DNA of 51,802 nucleotides from an uncultured Methylococcales bacterium (GCA_903902705.1 CAIUVX010000075.1:1-51802), one strand, 5' to 3'. Shown: positions 17,429-25,443, counted from the stretch's first letter. Notes: generated by a model from the sequence alone, not told the origin. Numbers and translations are program-made.

Positions 17429-17458
17429 TTGCGTTTTGGTTGGCAACTGACTTAGAAT
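17429..17458 (+). promoter_or_regulatory. likely promoter of the tRNA-Lys gene
   Basis: TTGCGT (17429-17434) and TAGAAT (17453-17458) are separated by 18 bp, and the tRNA begins 11 bp after the -10 box. This is a plausible sigma-70 promoter, not a strong consensus. Confidence 0.45.
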
Positions 17459-17468
17459 AGACGAGTTC

Positions 17469-17868
17469 GGGATGTTAGCTCAGTTGGTAGAGCAGTGGAC
17501 TCTTAGCAAAAATAGGAGCGTTCATTGGGAACAATGAACTGAAAATGCAGCTGTATGCTGGAAACCCCTGAGAGCTTCAACTACGTCATTCAACGTAAAA
17601 ATGTTGAAGATTGGGCAATCAGCAGGCAACTCTTAATAAAGTTTTAATATTATCAAATGATTACAATAGTGAATGATGTTGTAATGAGTGATAATCCAAA
17701 TAAAACTTTTTAAGAAAGCCCTCAGAGACTTAACGCCGCACACCCAAACCGCTAACACGGCGGGTGATGAGAAAGTCCAGACTACAACGCTGAATATCAG
17801 CGGTTAGTGAAAGCTAAAGTAGTAAAGTAATCCATAGGTCGAGAGTTCGAGCCTCTCACATCCCACCA
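17469..17868 (+). tRNA. tRNA-Lys(CUU), interrupted by a group I intron
   Basis: Exon 1 (17469-17503) and exon 2 (17828-17868) join to a canonical 76-nt tRNA with encoded CCA. The acceptor arms are GGGATGT and ACATCCC, the D arm is GCTC/GAGC, the T arm is GAGAG-TTCGAGC-CTCTC, and the anticodon arm is GTGGA-CTCTTAA-TCCAT. The loop gives anticodon CUU. The body (TTAGCTCAGTTGGTAGAGCA) and anticodon arm resemble E. coli tRNA-Lys. The intron lies between anticodon positions 35 and 36. Without splicing no functional tRNA can form. A terminator follows at 17878. Confidence 0.93.
17504..17827 (+). ncRNA. group I self-splicing intron in tRNA-Lys(CUU)
   Basis: The 324-nt insert has group I landmarks. 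P1: the exon end CUCU pairs with GGAG (17515-17518), giving the expected U.G at the splice site. P2: GTTCATTG-ggaa-CAATGAAC hairpin. P-like GCTGGAAACCCC, Q-like AATCAGCAGGCAACT, R-like CTCAGAGACTTAACG and S-like GAAAGTCCAGAC follow in order. A P9-like hairpin CGCTGAATATCAGCG follows, and the intron ends in G (17827). The layout resembles the IC3 subgroup found in other bacterial tRNA introns. No open reading frame for a homing endonuclease is present. Exact splice sites are inferred from the U.G and terminal-G rules. Confidence 0.9.
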
Positions 17869-17877
17869 AATAAATCA

Positions 17878-17913
17878 AAGGCTTAGGTTGTTATAACTTA
17901 AGCCTTTTTTATT
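17878..17913 (+). terminator. intrinsic terminator after tRNA-Lys
   Basis: AAGGCTTAGGTT and AACTTAAGCCTT form a 12-nt-arm stem with one internal mismatch and a 5-nt loop, followed by a T-run. It is placed 9 bp after the tRNA CCA end. Confidence 0.85.
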
Positions 17914-17945
17914 GCCTGTTTTTTACATATTTGGGATAAATTATT

Positions 17946-18464
17946 ATGTTGAAAAAAATTGTATATTTATGTCTATTGTTGCCCGCACTCGCTCGCACCC
18001 AAACCATTATCCCCGAAGAAATTGCAGTAGCTAGTGGCAATACACAGGTGTTGACCTTGCACGCTAAAGGTGAACAGATTTATCAATGCACCAGCCAACA
18101 AAACGTATATTCATGGCAATGGCAAGCTCCTAAGGCACAGTTGTTTGATAGTAAAGGAGGGTTAGTCGGAAGTCATGCGGCTGGACCAGAATGGACATAT
18201 CAAGACGGTAGCCGTGTCTCAGGTAAAATGATAAAAAAAGTTGAGATTGCCCCTGACTCGACAATTGCTTGGCTGCTATTAGAAGCCACTCAACATCATG
18301 GCAACGGCGTGTTTGCTAATATCAGCTTTATTCAACGAGTAAAAACACGCGGTGGTTTACCACCTGTCACTGGCTGTGACAGCAATCATCTTGGCACAGA
18401 AAAACCAGTTGCTTATTCATCGGATTATATTTTTTACTCAGGAAATCACAACCATGCTGAGTAA
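17946..18464 (+). CDS. DUF3455 domain secreted protein
   Basis: The 172-residue product has a signal peptide (MLKKIVYLCLLLPALA) followed by a DUF3455 domain: LTLHAKGEQIYQC, WQWQAPKAQLFD, GSHAAGPEWTYQDGSRVSGK, AWLLLEAT and RVKTRGGLPP. Proteins of this family are small, exported and of unknown function, and occur widely in bacteria and fungi. The Cys in IYQC and the one in VTGCD could form a disulfide. The reading frame ends 11 bp inside the following DNA glycosylase gene, suggesting coupled translation, although no functional link is evident. Confidence 0.85.
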   Translation: MLKKIVYLCLLLPALARTQTIIPEEIAVASGNTQVLTLHAKGEQIYQCTSQQNVYSWQWQAPKAQLFDSKGGLVGSHAAGPEWTYQDGSRVSGKMIKKVEIAPDSTIAWLLLEATQHHGNGVFANISFIQRVKTRGGLPPVTGCDSNHLGTEKPVAYSSDYIFYSGNHNHAE

Positions 18465-19095
18465 GGATATATTCGATCAACAATGCCGTTTATGTCCACG
18501 ACTAGCTAATTTTTTGGATGGCGTAAAACAAAAATACCCAAATTATCATGCCCTACCCGTTGCGCCGTTTGGTGATAATAATGCCAAATTATTGGTAGTC
18601 GGTTTAGCCCCTGGAATGCACGGTGCAAATGCCACAGGGCGACCCTTTACAGGCGATTATGCAGGCTTATTGCTCTATCAAGCTTTGTATGAATTTGGTT
18701 ATAGTAACCAAGTATTATCAGAATCTTTACACGATGGCTTAGTATTAAAAAACTGCCGTATCAGTAATGCTGTCAAATGCCTGCCGCCCGAAAATAAACC
18801 CACAGGCGAAGAAATCAAGCAATGCAATCACTTTTTAGCCGCTGAATTAGCCACGTTACCCAAAGGTGCAGTCATTCTTGCCTTAGGCACTATCGCTCAT
18901 CAAGCAGTATTAAAAGCCTTGGAATTGAAACCCAGTAGTGCAAAATTTGCCCACAACGCACAACATATTGTAGGTAATGGCTTAACGCTAGTCGATTCCT
19001 ATCATACTAGCCGTTACAACGTGCAGACTAAACGCTTGACTAAAGCTGAATTTACCAATGTTTTTCAACACATAAAACAACTTTTGAGTGCGTAG
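18454..19095 (+). CDS. uracil-DNA glycosylase, family 5-like (UdgB)
   Basis: The 213-residue product has the uracil-DNA glycosylase superfamily motif A GLAPGMHGANATGRPFTGD, a motif B-like SYHTSRYNVQTKRLT near the C-terminus, and Cys residues (CRLC at about 10-13, NCRISNAVKC) fitting the iron-sulfur cluster of family 4/5 enzymes. The motif resembles family 5 (UdgB). It would remove uracil or other deaminated bases from DNA in the cytoplasm. The ATG at 18454 is chosen because AGGAAATCACAACC precedes it and the family homology begins there; an in-frame start further up at 18352 lies wholly within the DUF3455 gene. Confidence 0.87.
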   Translation: MLSKDIFDQQCRLCPRLANFLDGVKQKYPNYHALPVAPFGDNNAKLLVVGLAPGMHGANATGRPFTGDYAGLLLYQALYEFGYSNQVLSESLHDGLVLKNCRISNAVKCLPPENKPTGEEIKQCNHFLAAELATLPKGAVILALGTIAHQAVLKALELKPSSAKFAHNAQHIVGNGLTLVDSYHTSRYNVQTKRLTKAEFTNVFQHIKQLLSA

Positions 19096-19150
19096 GAAGT
19101 AATGTTGTTTTTTTAATTTCACACTATTTGTCGGAAACACTCGCCCCGCG

Positions 19151-19266
19151 CTAGAGCTAACGCACAATAAAATGATACCGTTCGTGGTGAGCTTATCGAA
19201 CCACATTCACACTTCGACAAGCTCAGTGCGAACGGTTTTGTAATCATTTTATCCACGGTTAGCTAT
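19151..19266. repeat. dispersed palindromic element, copy 2 (inverted)
   Basis: TAGAGCTAAC, AATAAAATGATACCGTTCG, TGAGCTTATCGAA, spacer, TTCGACAAGCTCA, CGAACGG, AATCATTTTAT and GTTAGCTA follow in the opposite orientation to copy 1. It fills the gap between the convergent glycosylase and Lon-like genes. Confidence 0.87.
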
Positions 19267-19301
19267 ATCATCTAGGCGGGCATTCCCGACTCACTAACTC
19301 C

Positions 19302-21683
19302 TTAGCCTTTTTCCTCTTCTTCATCTATATCTAAATCAGCAATTTCTTTTAAGCGCAAAATGGCTTTAAAGTTGATGCTGTTTTCTGGATAATTTCCCGT
19401 TTCATCCATCGTGCCTGCGGTTTGTCCTGTGAGTAATTCCAGTGTTTCATTAACGCTAGAAACAACATAAACCGCAAAGACACCGCGTGCAACCGCATCA
19501 ATTACGTCTGGTTTTAACATTAAATTCCGTTTGTTAGCCGCTGGAATAATAACCGCGTGCTGTCCGTTTAATCCTCGTGCTTGGCATAGGCGAAAAAATC
19601 CTTCAATTTTTTCATTAACACCACCAATCGCCTGCACTTCGCCGTATTGATTAATTGATCCCGTTACTGCAAAGCCTTGTTGAATCGGAGTGCGGGTGAG
19701 TGCGGAAATTAGACAGCACAGTTCAGCCAGTGACGCGCTGTCGCCATCGATATAGCTGTAGGATTGCTCAATGGCAATGCTGGCAGAAATGGCTAAGGGA
19801 AATTGTTGAGCGTAAAAATGTCCTAGATAGCCTGTTAAAATCAGTACGCCTTTAGAATGAATAGATTGACCTAATTCGGCTTCACGCTCTATATCAATGA
19901 TACCGCGTGAACCAGGATAAACGGTGGTGGTAATACGCGCAGGTGCGCCAAAGCTACTGCCGCCAATTTCTAATACGGTTAAGCCGTTGATTTTGCCTAT
20001 TGCCGCACCGTCGGTATCAATCAAAACCGTGCCATCGAGCATTTCATCAAGGATGACTTGTGACAGCCGACCATTGCGGTATTCGCGTGCGGTTAGAGCT
20101 AGGTCAATATGCTTTTTATCGATGGCATTATCATGAGCTTGCTGGCAAAATAAATTTGCCTCAGCAATAATTTCCAAGGAATCATTAATCCGCGCAGAAA
20201 ATTGCAGTTGGTTTTCTGATAATCGACAACTGTGTTCTATCAAACCTACGATAGCCTCTTGGGTTAAGGGTTTCGCGCCTGAGTCGGTGGCTTGTTTTAT
20301 CATCACGGCAATAAAACCTTGGGTGGTTTCATGAGTACGAGGAATGGTGTTGTCAAAGTCGGCAAGAATTTTAAACATTTCGTTAAATTCGGTATCCAAT
20401 TCTTCCAGCAAATAATAAGTATCGCAAGAACCGATGAGGATAACTTTGACATTGAGCGGAATGACTTCGGGCTTAAGGGTGATGGTGTTCACACCTAATT
20501 CTGAATAAGGCAATTCGATTTCAATGGTCGCTGATTGTAATGCCCGTTTTAAACCCTCCCAGACAAACGGATAAATCAACAGTTTTTCAGCATCCAAAAT
20601 TAAATATCCGCCGTTAGCTTTGTGTAATGAACCTGCACAAATTTTTCGATAGCTAGTGACTAACGTACCTTGGTCGCTGACATATTCGATACGTCCAAAT
20701 AGATTTTGATAAGTTGGATGGGATTCAAAAACAATGGGCGCACCGTTTTCCTGTTTGTTATCCACCAGAATATTGGGCATATACTGTTCGGTGAGTAAAG
20801 CCCGTTTATTGCTGGTATCACGCGGCTCAATGCGTGTAGAGCTAAGATAATCCGCAACAGTGTTATCGAGATTTTTTCTAACTTCGGCTAGATAGCTAAT
20901 GACATCATCAATATTTTGATAAACGTGATTCAGTTCAGCAAACAAAGGTTCAATGGCAGTATGAATCGTATCATTATTGAGTTGCTTGGTTTTTTCAACT
21001 AAAGTTCTACGCCATTGTGGTAGTTCCAATAAGACATCACTCAAATACTCTTCCAGTTGTTCAACCTGTTGGTGAAATAACTCACGCTCTGATTGCGGTA
21101 ATTGGGTGAATTGCTCTTCATTAAGGGTTTTATGACCGCGAATCGGAGCAAAGGTGATACTGTCATTATCTCTAAATAAGGCAATATTTAAGGTTTGGGC
21201 TTTTTTATCCACCAAATCCACGGCGTTGTTATACGCTTGCGTCAATTGACGTTCGATGGCAGATTTTTTTTGCTGATAAGCAGGGCTTTCAAATGCAGCG
21301 GGGAAGGTTGCCAGTAAATCATCGCACATTTTCTCAATGGATTTACAAAACGTCTGCCCTTGTTCGGCAGGCAATTCAATGGCAATCGGCTCTCTGGGGT
21401 TATCAAAATTATCCACATAAGCATAAGAAGACGGCGCGGGTAAAGTTTGCGCTATCTCACTCAAATGATTAGTGATTAAAGACACGCGCCCTGATCCCGA
21501 TTCGCCCATCACAAAAATATTATAACCAGGATTAGGCATCGCTACACCAAACGCCAATGCTGACCGAGCCCTGTCCTGTCCTAACAGCGTATTTTGTGAA
21601 CGTGGTGCGGGTGGGAATTCAAATCCTGTTAAATCAATATTTAATTTGAGAGCTTCAATCGGTAGTTTTAGAGGGTTGGTCAT
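19302..21683 (-). CDS. Lon-like ATP-dependent protease (YcbZ/LonB type)
   Basis: The 793-residue product combines an AAA+ module with a C-terminal Lon protease domain. The P-loop is GESGSGR (about 60-66), with Arg in the usual Lys position as often seen in this subfamily. The proteolytic Ser-Lys dyad is S649 in DGDSAS and K692 in NEKIEGFF, 43 residues apart as in classical Lon. A long insertion in the ATPase domain (about 100-330) is predicted to be largely helical. It lacks the Lon N-terminal domain and resembles E. coli YcbZ, so it is not the housekeeping Lon. It ends in an acidic tail. It is transcribed alone, between a palindromic element and a gap. Confidence 0.88.
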   Translation of the reverse strand: MTNPLKLPIEALKLNIDLTGFEFPPAPRSQNTLLGQDRARSALAFGVAMPNPGYNIFVMGESGSGRVSLITNHLSEIAQTLPAPSSYAYVDNFDNPREPIAIELPAEQGQTFCKSIEKMCDDLLATFPAAFESPAYQQKKSAIERQLTQAYNNAVDLVDKKAQTLNIALFRDNDSITFAPIRGHKTLNEEQFTQLPQSERELFHQQVEQLEEYLSDVLLELPQWRRTLVEKTKQLNNDTIHTAIEPLFAELNHVYQNIDDVISYLAEVRKNLDNTVADYLSSTRIEPRDTSNKRALLTEQYMPNILVDNKQENGAPIVFESHPTYQNLFGRIEYVSDQGTLVTSYRKICAGSLHKANGGYLILDAEKLLIYPFVWEGLKRALQSATIEIELPYSELGVNTITLKPEVIPLNVKVILIGSCDTYYLLEELDTEFNEMFKILADFDNTIPRTHETTQGFIAVMIKQATDSGAKPLTQEAIVGLIEHSCRLSENQLQFSARINDSLEIIAEANLFCQQAHDNAIDKKHIDLALTAREYRNGRLSQVILDEMLDGTVLIDTDGAAIGKINGLTVLEIGGSSFGAPARITTTVYPGSRGIIDIEREAELGQSIHSKGVLILTGYLGHFYAQQFPLAISASIAIEQSYSYIDGDSASLAELCCLISALTRTPIQQGFAVTGSINQYGEVQAIGGVNEKIEGFFRLCQARGLNGQHAVIIPAANKRNLMLKPDVIDAVARGVFAVYVVSSVNETLELLTGQTAGTMDETGNYPENSINFKAILRLKEIADLDIDEEEEKG

Positions 21684-21714
21684 GAATAGAAAAAGGCTAA
21701 GGGCTACAAAGTGG

Positions 21715-21757
21715 GGATTTTAGCATTTTTACGCGGTACTAGGTGCAGACTAGCTGA
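21715..21757. repeat. direct repeat, left copy of the tandem-duplicated unit
   Basis: GGGATTTTAGCATTTTTACG and CGGTACTAGGTGCAGACTAG recur with few changes at 22913-22955. It marks the beginning of the first unit of the duplication that carries the RRM-like genes. The rest of 21684-22265 is AT-rich and contains the strong inverted repeat at 22011-22056 but no gene that I can support. Confidence 0.75.
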
Positions 21758-22010
21758 ATCAGGTTTAATGAATACACTTAGGAGTTGCCCATTGATTGCA
21801 TAAATTATTTAGAGAACATTAATCACTTATTCGTAGCCTTAAATAATTTATTAAACAATAAGGGGGGGTTGCTAAAATGGCACTATTTCGGCAACTTCCG
21901 CAAAGTTTACCTATGTTGACACCTATGCGCCAAGTAAAGCTTGGATTTTCATCTATTGAGTCCAAAGAATACCTGTTGTAGTTTAGGGTTTGCAATTTTT
22001 TTAACAAGAT

Positions 22011-22056
22011 TTGTAACAGAGTGTAACAAAAGATAAGATTGTTACATTCTGTTACA
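22011..22056. promoter_or_regulatory. long inverted repeat upstream of RRM-like gene 1
   Basis: TTGTAACAGAGTGTAACA (22011-22028) and TGTTACATTCTGTTACAA (22039-22056) are reverse complements except at one position, with a 10-nt loop. Each arm itself holds two GTAACA or TGTAACA blocks, so it could be a paired operator or a strong hairpin. It lies about 210 bp upstream of the first RRM-like gene and is absent from the second unit. Confidence 0.6.
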
Positions 22057-22265
22057 AAAATAAATCACGATAACTTGCTGTTTATGTAAACTGTAAACAG
22101 CGATGATAGAAGCAATAAAATTCTGCCATCAGGTTTACAATTTTATCGTAATTAGTCGGATGTATAAGACCCGTTATTCTGGCAGGGATGCCAAAATGAC
22201 GCTGGATAAATAGACACGCCGACTTTTTGTTAAGAGCTTACTTACAGCATTTTAAGGTGAATAGC

Positions 22266-22679
22266 ATGATAATTATTCTGAAAAAAGTTTCTCCCAAAAC
22301 CCAACTAGAAGATGTAACAGATTTTCTTGCCCCAGCGGTTTATGGACATTGGCTAAACAGACGCGGTCGAATAGAAAGAATACTAACATTTATACAAAAA
22401 AATATTGAGACACATATTGTGCGTCATCATGTTTTAGTTGACATATCGCCTGATTTTGTTGCTAAAAGAGTTATAAAAGCTCTAAACAAACAATATCTCG
22501 CTGGAAAGTATATTGCTGTCTCTGAATACAAAGTTAGAACTTGGCATAATGATGGGAGAATTAATCACGGCTATTCTTATCTTCGTAATCAAAATAACGA
22601 TAAACGAATTAATGGTCGCAGGAATGAGTATGAAGATTTCATTTCAGAAATCAGTGCTAGTAAATACGACAAGGCTTAG
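22266..22679 (+). CDS. RRM-like RNA-binding protein, copy 1
   Basis: The 137-residue product has an RNA-recognition-motif pattern: an initial strand MIIILKKV, HHVLVDISPDFVAKRVIKAL and an RNP1-like GKYIAVSEYKV, followed by a basic tail rich in Arg and Asn. Similar small proteins are annotated as RNA-binding in gammaproteobacteria; targets are unknown. I start at ATG 22266 because AAGGTGAATAGC precedes it and the paralogue at 23031 starts at the equivalent place. A 13-bp inverted repeat (GCAGGAATGAGTA at 22618 with TACTCATTCCTGC at 22704) spans the end of the gene. A near-full paralogue lies 765 bp downstream. Confidence 0.78.
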   Translation: MIIILKKVSPKTQLEDVTDFLAPAVYGHWLNRRGRIERILTFIQKNIETHIVRHHVLVDISPDFVAKRVIKALNKQYLAGKYIAVSEYKVRTWHNDGRINHGYSYLRNQNNDKRINGRRNEYEDFISEISASKYDKA

Positions 22680-22730
22680 GCAATGATCTTCACAAGTTCA
22701 GCGTACTCATTCCTGCTTACATAGATTTAC

Positions 22731-22900
22731 CTATTCGACCGAAAAATATCGCATCATGCCCATTCTTCATGCTCAAGATTATGGCAGTGATACATTAATA
22801 AACCTTTGCGGTCTTGAAATGGCTTAATGATGCGTACCGTTTCGTTGAGCATGACCAACACGGTGTCTTTCAACCACTTTCAATAAAACCTTGGCTCACA
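22731..22900 (-). pseudogene. decayed C-terminal fragment of the multicopper oxidase
   Basis: This stretch is a diverged copy of 23496-23667, the last 57 or so codons of the intact multicopper oxidase, at an offset of 765 bp. It still holds the stop codon, the FSVE-type end and remnants of the HCHNLEHEDMGMM copper-ligand region, but single-base losses (in CATGCCCATTCTTC and TTTCAACCACTT) break the frame. It has no start. It marks the end of the first unit of a tandem duplication. Confidence 0.85.
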
Positions 22901-22912
22901 TCTTCTTAAAGC

Positions 22913-22955
22913 AGGGATTTTAGTATTTTTGCGCGGTACTAGGTGCAGACTAGCG
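22913..22955. repeat. direct repeat, right copy of the tandem-duplicated unit
   Basis: Counterpart of 21715-21757, with GGGATTTTAGTATTTTTGCG and CGGTACTAGGTGCAGACTAG. It immediately follows the truncated oxidase fragment and opens the second unit. Confidence 0.75.
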
Positions 22956-23030
22956 GAATTAGTTGTAATCAATATAAAGTCAAAAAAATGCTACAATCTA
23001 AAATGCTTACAACATTTTGAGGTGAACAGC

Positions 23031-23444
23031 ATGATAATTATTTTGAAAAAAATTTCTTCCAAAACACGACAAGAGGATATAGCAGATATTCTTCTCCCAG
23101 CAGTTTATGGAGGTTGGTTAGCTAAACGGGGTCAAATAGAAAGAACTTTAATTTTGGCACAAAGGAATATTCGAACACGTCTTGTTCAACACCATGTTTT
23201 AGTTGAAATACTGCCTGATTTTGTTGCCGAAAGAGTAATAAAACAACTTAATGGAAAACGTATCTCTGGAAAATATATTGCTGTCTCTGAATACAGGGTT
23301 AGGAATTGGCACAATGATCCGAGAGTTAATCACAGCTACGCTCTTGTTTGTAAACGTAATAACAATAGGCGAGCTTGTGATCGTAGGAATGAGTATGAAG
23401 AGATTATTTCAGAATTCAATGCTAACAAATACGACAAGGCTTAG
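23031..23444 (+). CDS. RRM-like RNA-binding protein, copy 2
   Basis: The 137-residue paralogue of the gene at 22266 has the same length, the same HHVLVEILPDFVAERVIKQL and GKYIAVSEYRV segments and the same NKYDKA end. Changes are spread throughout, mostly conservative, so both copies appear to be under protein-level constraint. GAGGTGAACAGC precedes the ATG. The inverted repeat at its 3' end is kept (AGGAATGAGTA at 23385 with TACTCATTCCT at 23469). It is convergent with the multicopper oxidase, the stops being about 50 bp apart. An RNA-binding role follows from the RRM-like pattern only. Confidence 0.78.
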   Translation: MIIILKKISSKTRQEDIADILLPAVYGGWLAKRGQIERTLILAQRNIRTRLVQHHVLVEILPDFVAERVIKQLNGKRISGKYIAVSEYRVRNWHNDPRVNHSYALVCKRNNNRRACDRRNEYEEIISEFNANKYDKA

Positions 23445-23495
23445 GCAATGATCTTCACAAGTTCAGCGTACTCATTCCTGCTTACATAGACCTAC

Positions 23496-25178
23496 CTATT
23501 CAACCGAAAAATCTCGCATCATGCCCATATCTTCATGTTCAAGATTGTGGCAGTGATACATGAATAAGCCTTTAAAGTCTTGAAATGGCTTAATGATGCG
23601 TACCGTTTCGTTGGGCATGACCAACACAGTGTCTTTCAAACCACTTTCAATAAAACCTTGGCTCACAGTGGCATAGTCGTCTTCTGTCCCTTTACTCACA
23701 CTACGGCTAAGCACCTGAAACTGTTGTCCATGTAAATGTATCGGGTGTGCCATAGACATCATACCACCACCCATACCGCCCATCATTCCCATACCACCGC
23801 GTCCCATGCCCATGCCACCTCTCATACCGCCCATACCACCACTTTGATGATCTTCGCCGCTTTCTGATGTAGATGCTGCGCCATGCCCCATACCACCATG
23901 CGCATGGAAAATTTCCATCAGCTGAACAGTATTGACTTTGATACGTTCAAAATCTTGCAAATCGTCATATTTATAAGGGCGACCATTAAGCACCATCGCC
24001 ATGTGTCCTTCGGAAATACTGATAGGAATAGGTTTATTGGGATTAGCGGTATCGCTGACTTTGTACCAGTTAATTTTCGATAATTGACTAGGTAAACTGT
24101 GGCTCTCACTGACTTTGCGGGTTACTTTCACCGTAAACAACGGATACTCACTGCCCATAGGTAAACTGCCGTGGTTCATCATGCCCATTTTAGGCAATGC
24201 ACCCGAAAACGCCGCGCTACGCATAACAAGCTGAGAACCTTCGGCACGACCACTAAAATCTGCCCACACATCCAATCGTTCACCTGGAGCTAACATAACG
24301 TAAGGTTTAATTTCAGGTTTTTCCAACAAACCGCCATCGACACCGATAACAGTAATTGGCGTGCCATCATCCCACGCCAGTTTATAAATCCGTGCCGTTG
24401 AGCCGTTTAATACCCGCAAGCGATAAGCGCGGCTGGCAACATCGAGTTGAAAATCGGCATGACCATTGATTAATACACGATCCCCATAAAATCCCATCAT
24501 ACGGTCGCGCATGTGTCCCGCATACACCAATTGATTGTCGGCATCAAAACGGCGATCTTGAATCACTATCGGGATTTCATACTCACCCGAAGGCAATTCT
24601 AATGCCGCTTCTTCTTCATCATTAACGATGATAACGCCTGCTAAGCCATGATAAACCTGTTGTGCGGTTAGTTCATGAGGGTGCGGATGATAGATGTTCA
24701 TGCCCGCACGGTTCAGTACTTCAAACTCATACACCAAGGTTTCATTGGGTTCAATCGTGTATTGCGGATGCCCGTCCATATTGGCAGGAACGTGTAACCC
24801 ATGCCAGTGCGTGACAGTGGGTTGTATCAATTCATTATGCAAATGAATGCGGACTTTTTGACCTTTTTTTAAGCGAATAATCGGGCCTAAATATGAACCT
24901 GCTATTTCAGTGACAGTCTCTTTTGGACCCTGCAATAAACGTGCGGAATATTGTTGTACCCATGTTTTTTTACCCTGTAAAATGCTCACCCAATTAGGCT
25001 TACAAAACAGTTCTATTTCAACATCGGGTTTAAAATTAGGCGACGCTTTATTAGGGCTGATTTTGGGCATACCGTGCATACCTTCCATAGCTTGCAACAC
25101 GCGCGGCAGTCCTGCAAAAGCCAATAAGCCCACACTAGAATGGGCTAAAAAACGACGACGGGAATAATACTTAGACAT
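23496..25178 (-). CDS. multicopper oxidase (CopA/CueO-like), Tat-exported
   Basis: The 560-residue product has a twin-arginine signal (RRRFLAHSSVGLLAF). The four copper-ligand motifs are present: HWHGLH (124), HPHPHE (164), HPIHLHG in the C-terminal third and HCHNLEHEDMGMM (542-554). Three cupredoxin domains are expected. A Gly/Met-rich insert (roughly 425-475, with repeated GGMGMG and GGMM) precedes the third motif and resembles copper-binding loops in CueO and CopA-type oxidases. It should act in the periplasm, oxidising Cu(I) or organic substrates in copper tolerance. The ribosome site is strong (GAGGAGGTCTT). A 17-bp palindrome lies 32 bp upstream. A truncated copy of its tail lies at 22731-22900. 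Confidence 0.92.
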   Translation of the reverse strand: MSKYYSRRRFLAHSSVGLLAFAGLPRVLQAMEGMHGMPKISPNKASPNFKPDVEIELFCKPNWVSILQGKKTWVQQYSARLLQGPKETVTEIAGSYLGPIIRLKKGQKVRIHLHNELIQPTVTHWHGLHVPANMDGHPQYTIEPNETLVYEFEVLNRAGMNIYHPHPHELTAQQVYHGLAGVIIVNDEEEAALELPSGEYEIPIVIQDRRFDADNQLVYAGHMRDRMMGFYGDRVLINGHADFQLDVASRAYRLRVLNGSTARIYKLAWDDGTPITVIGVDGGLLEKPEIKPYVMLAPGERLDVWADFSGRAEGSQLVMRSAAFSGALPKMGMMNHGSLPMGSEYPLFTVKVTRKVSESHSLPSQLSKINWYKVSDTANPNKPIPISISEGHMAMVLNGRPYKYDDLQDFERIKVNTVQLMEIFHAHGGMGHGAASTSESGEDHQSGGMGGMRGGMGMGRGGMGMMGGMGGGMMSMAHPIHLHGQQFQVLSRSVSKGTEDDYATVSQGFIESGLKDTVLVMPNETVRIIKPFQDFKGLFMYHCHNLEHEDMGMMRDFSVE

Positions 25179-25209
25179 AAGACCTCCTCAAAAAATCGTA
25201 TTTTTGATG

Positions 25210-25226
25210 TATTCCAAAACGGAATA
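25210..25226. promoter_or_regulatory. palindrome upstream of the multicopper oxidase
   Basis: TATTCC-aaaac-GGAATA is a perfect 6-bp inverted repeat 32 bp ahead of the oxidase start, in the 265-bp divergent gap with the sigma-factor gene. The placement suits a regulator binding site, perhaps metal-responsive; the regulator is unknown. Confidence 0.35.
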
Positions 25227-25443
25227 GCTCACAGTAGTTTATCTATAAAAAACAGATACTCAATAGTTTTCTGAATAATTGTAAGTTATATACCGTACTG
25301 AATAGGTTATATCACGCCGTTTAAATAATGCAGCTCTGCGCAGAATGCACAGAGAGCAAGTATTCCAAGGACATAAGATACTAGGCATAATTTTTGCTAT
25401 ATTTTGAAGCTGTACTTAACGAATACCGTAGACAAACTTTATA

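Noticed and set aside
17504-17827. Archaeal-type bulge-helix-bulge tRNA intron or tmRNA
   Set aside because: The insert is far too long for the former, and the core segments, P1 U.G pair and terminal G fit group I; no tmRNA tag reading frame or matching ends are present.
19302-21683. Defective P-loop (Arg in place of Lys) in the Lon-like protease as a sign of inactivation
   Set aside because: The GxGR form is, to my knowledge, usual in this Lon-like subfamily, and the Ser-Lys dyad is intact.
21819-22007. 62-codon minus-strand frame in the gap before the RRM-like gene
   Set aside because: No family pattern and no good ribosome site; the region is better described as non-coding sequence next to the inverted repeat.
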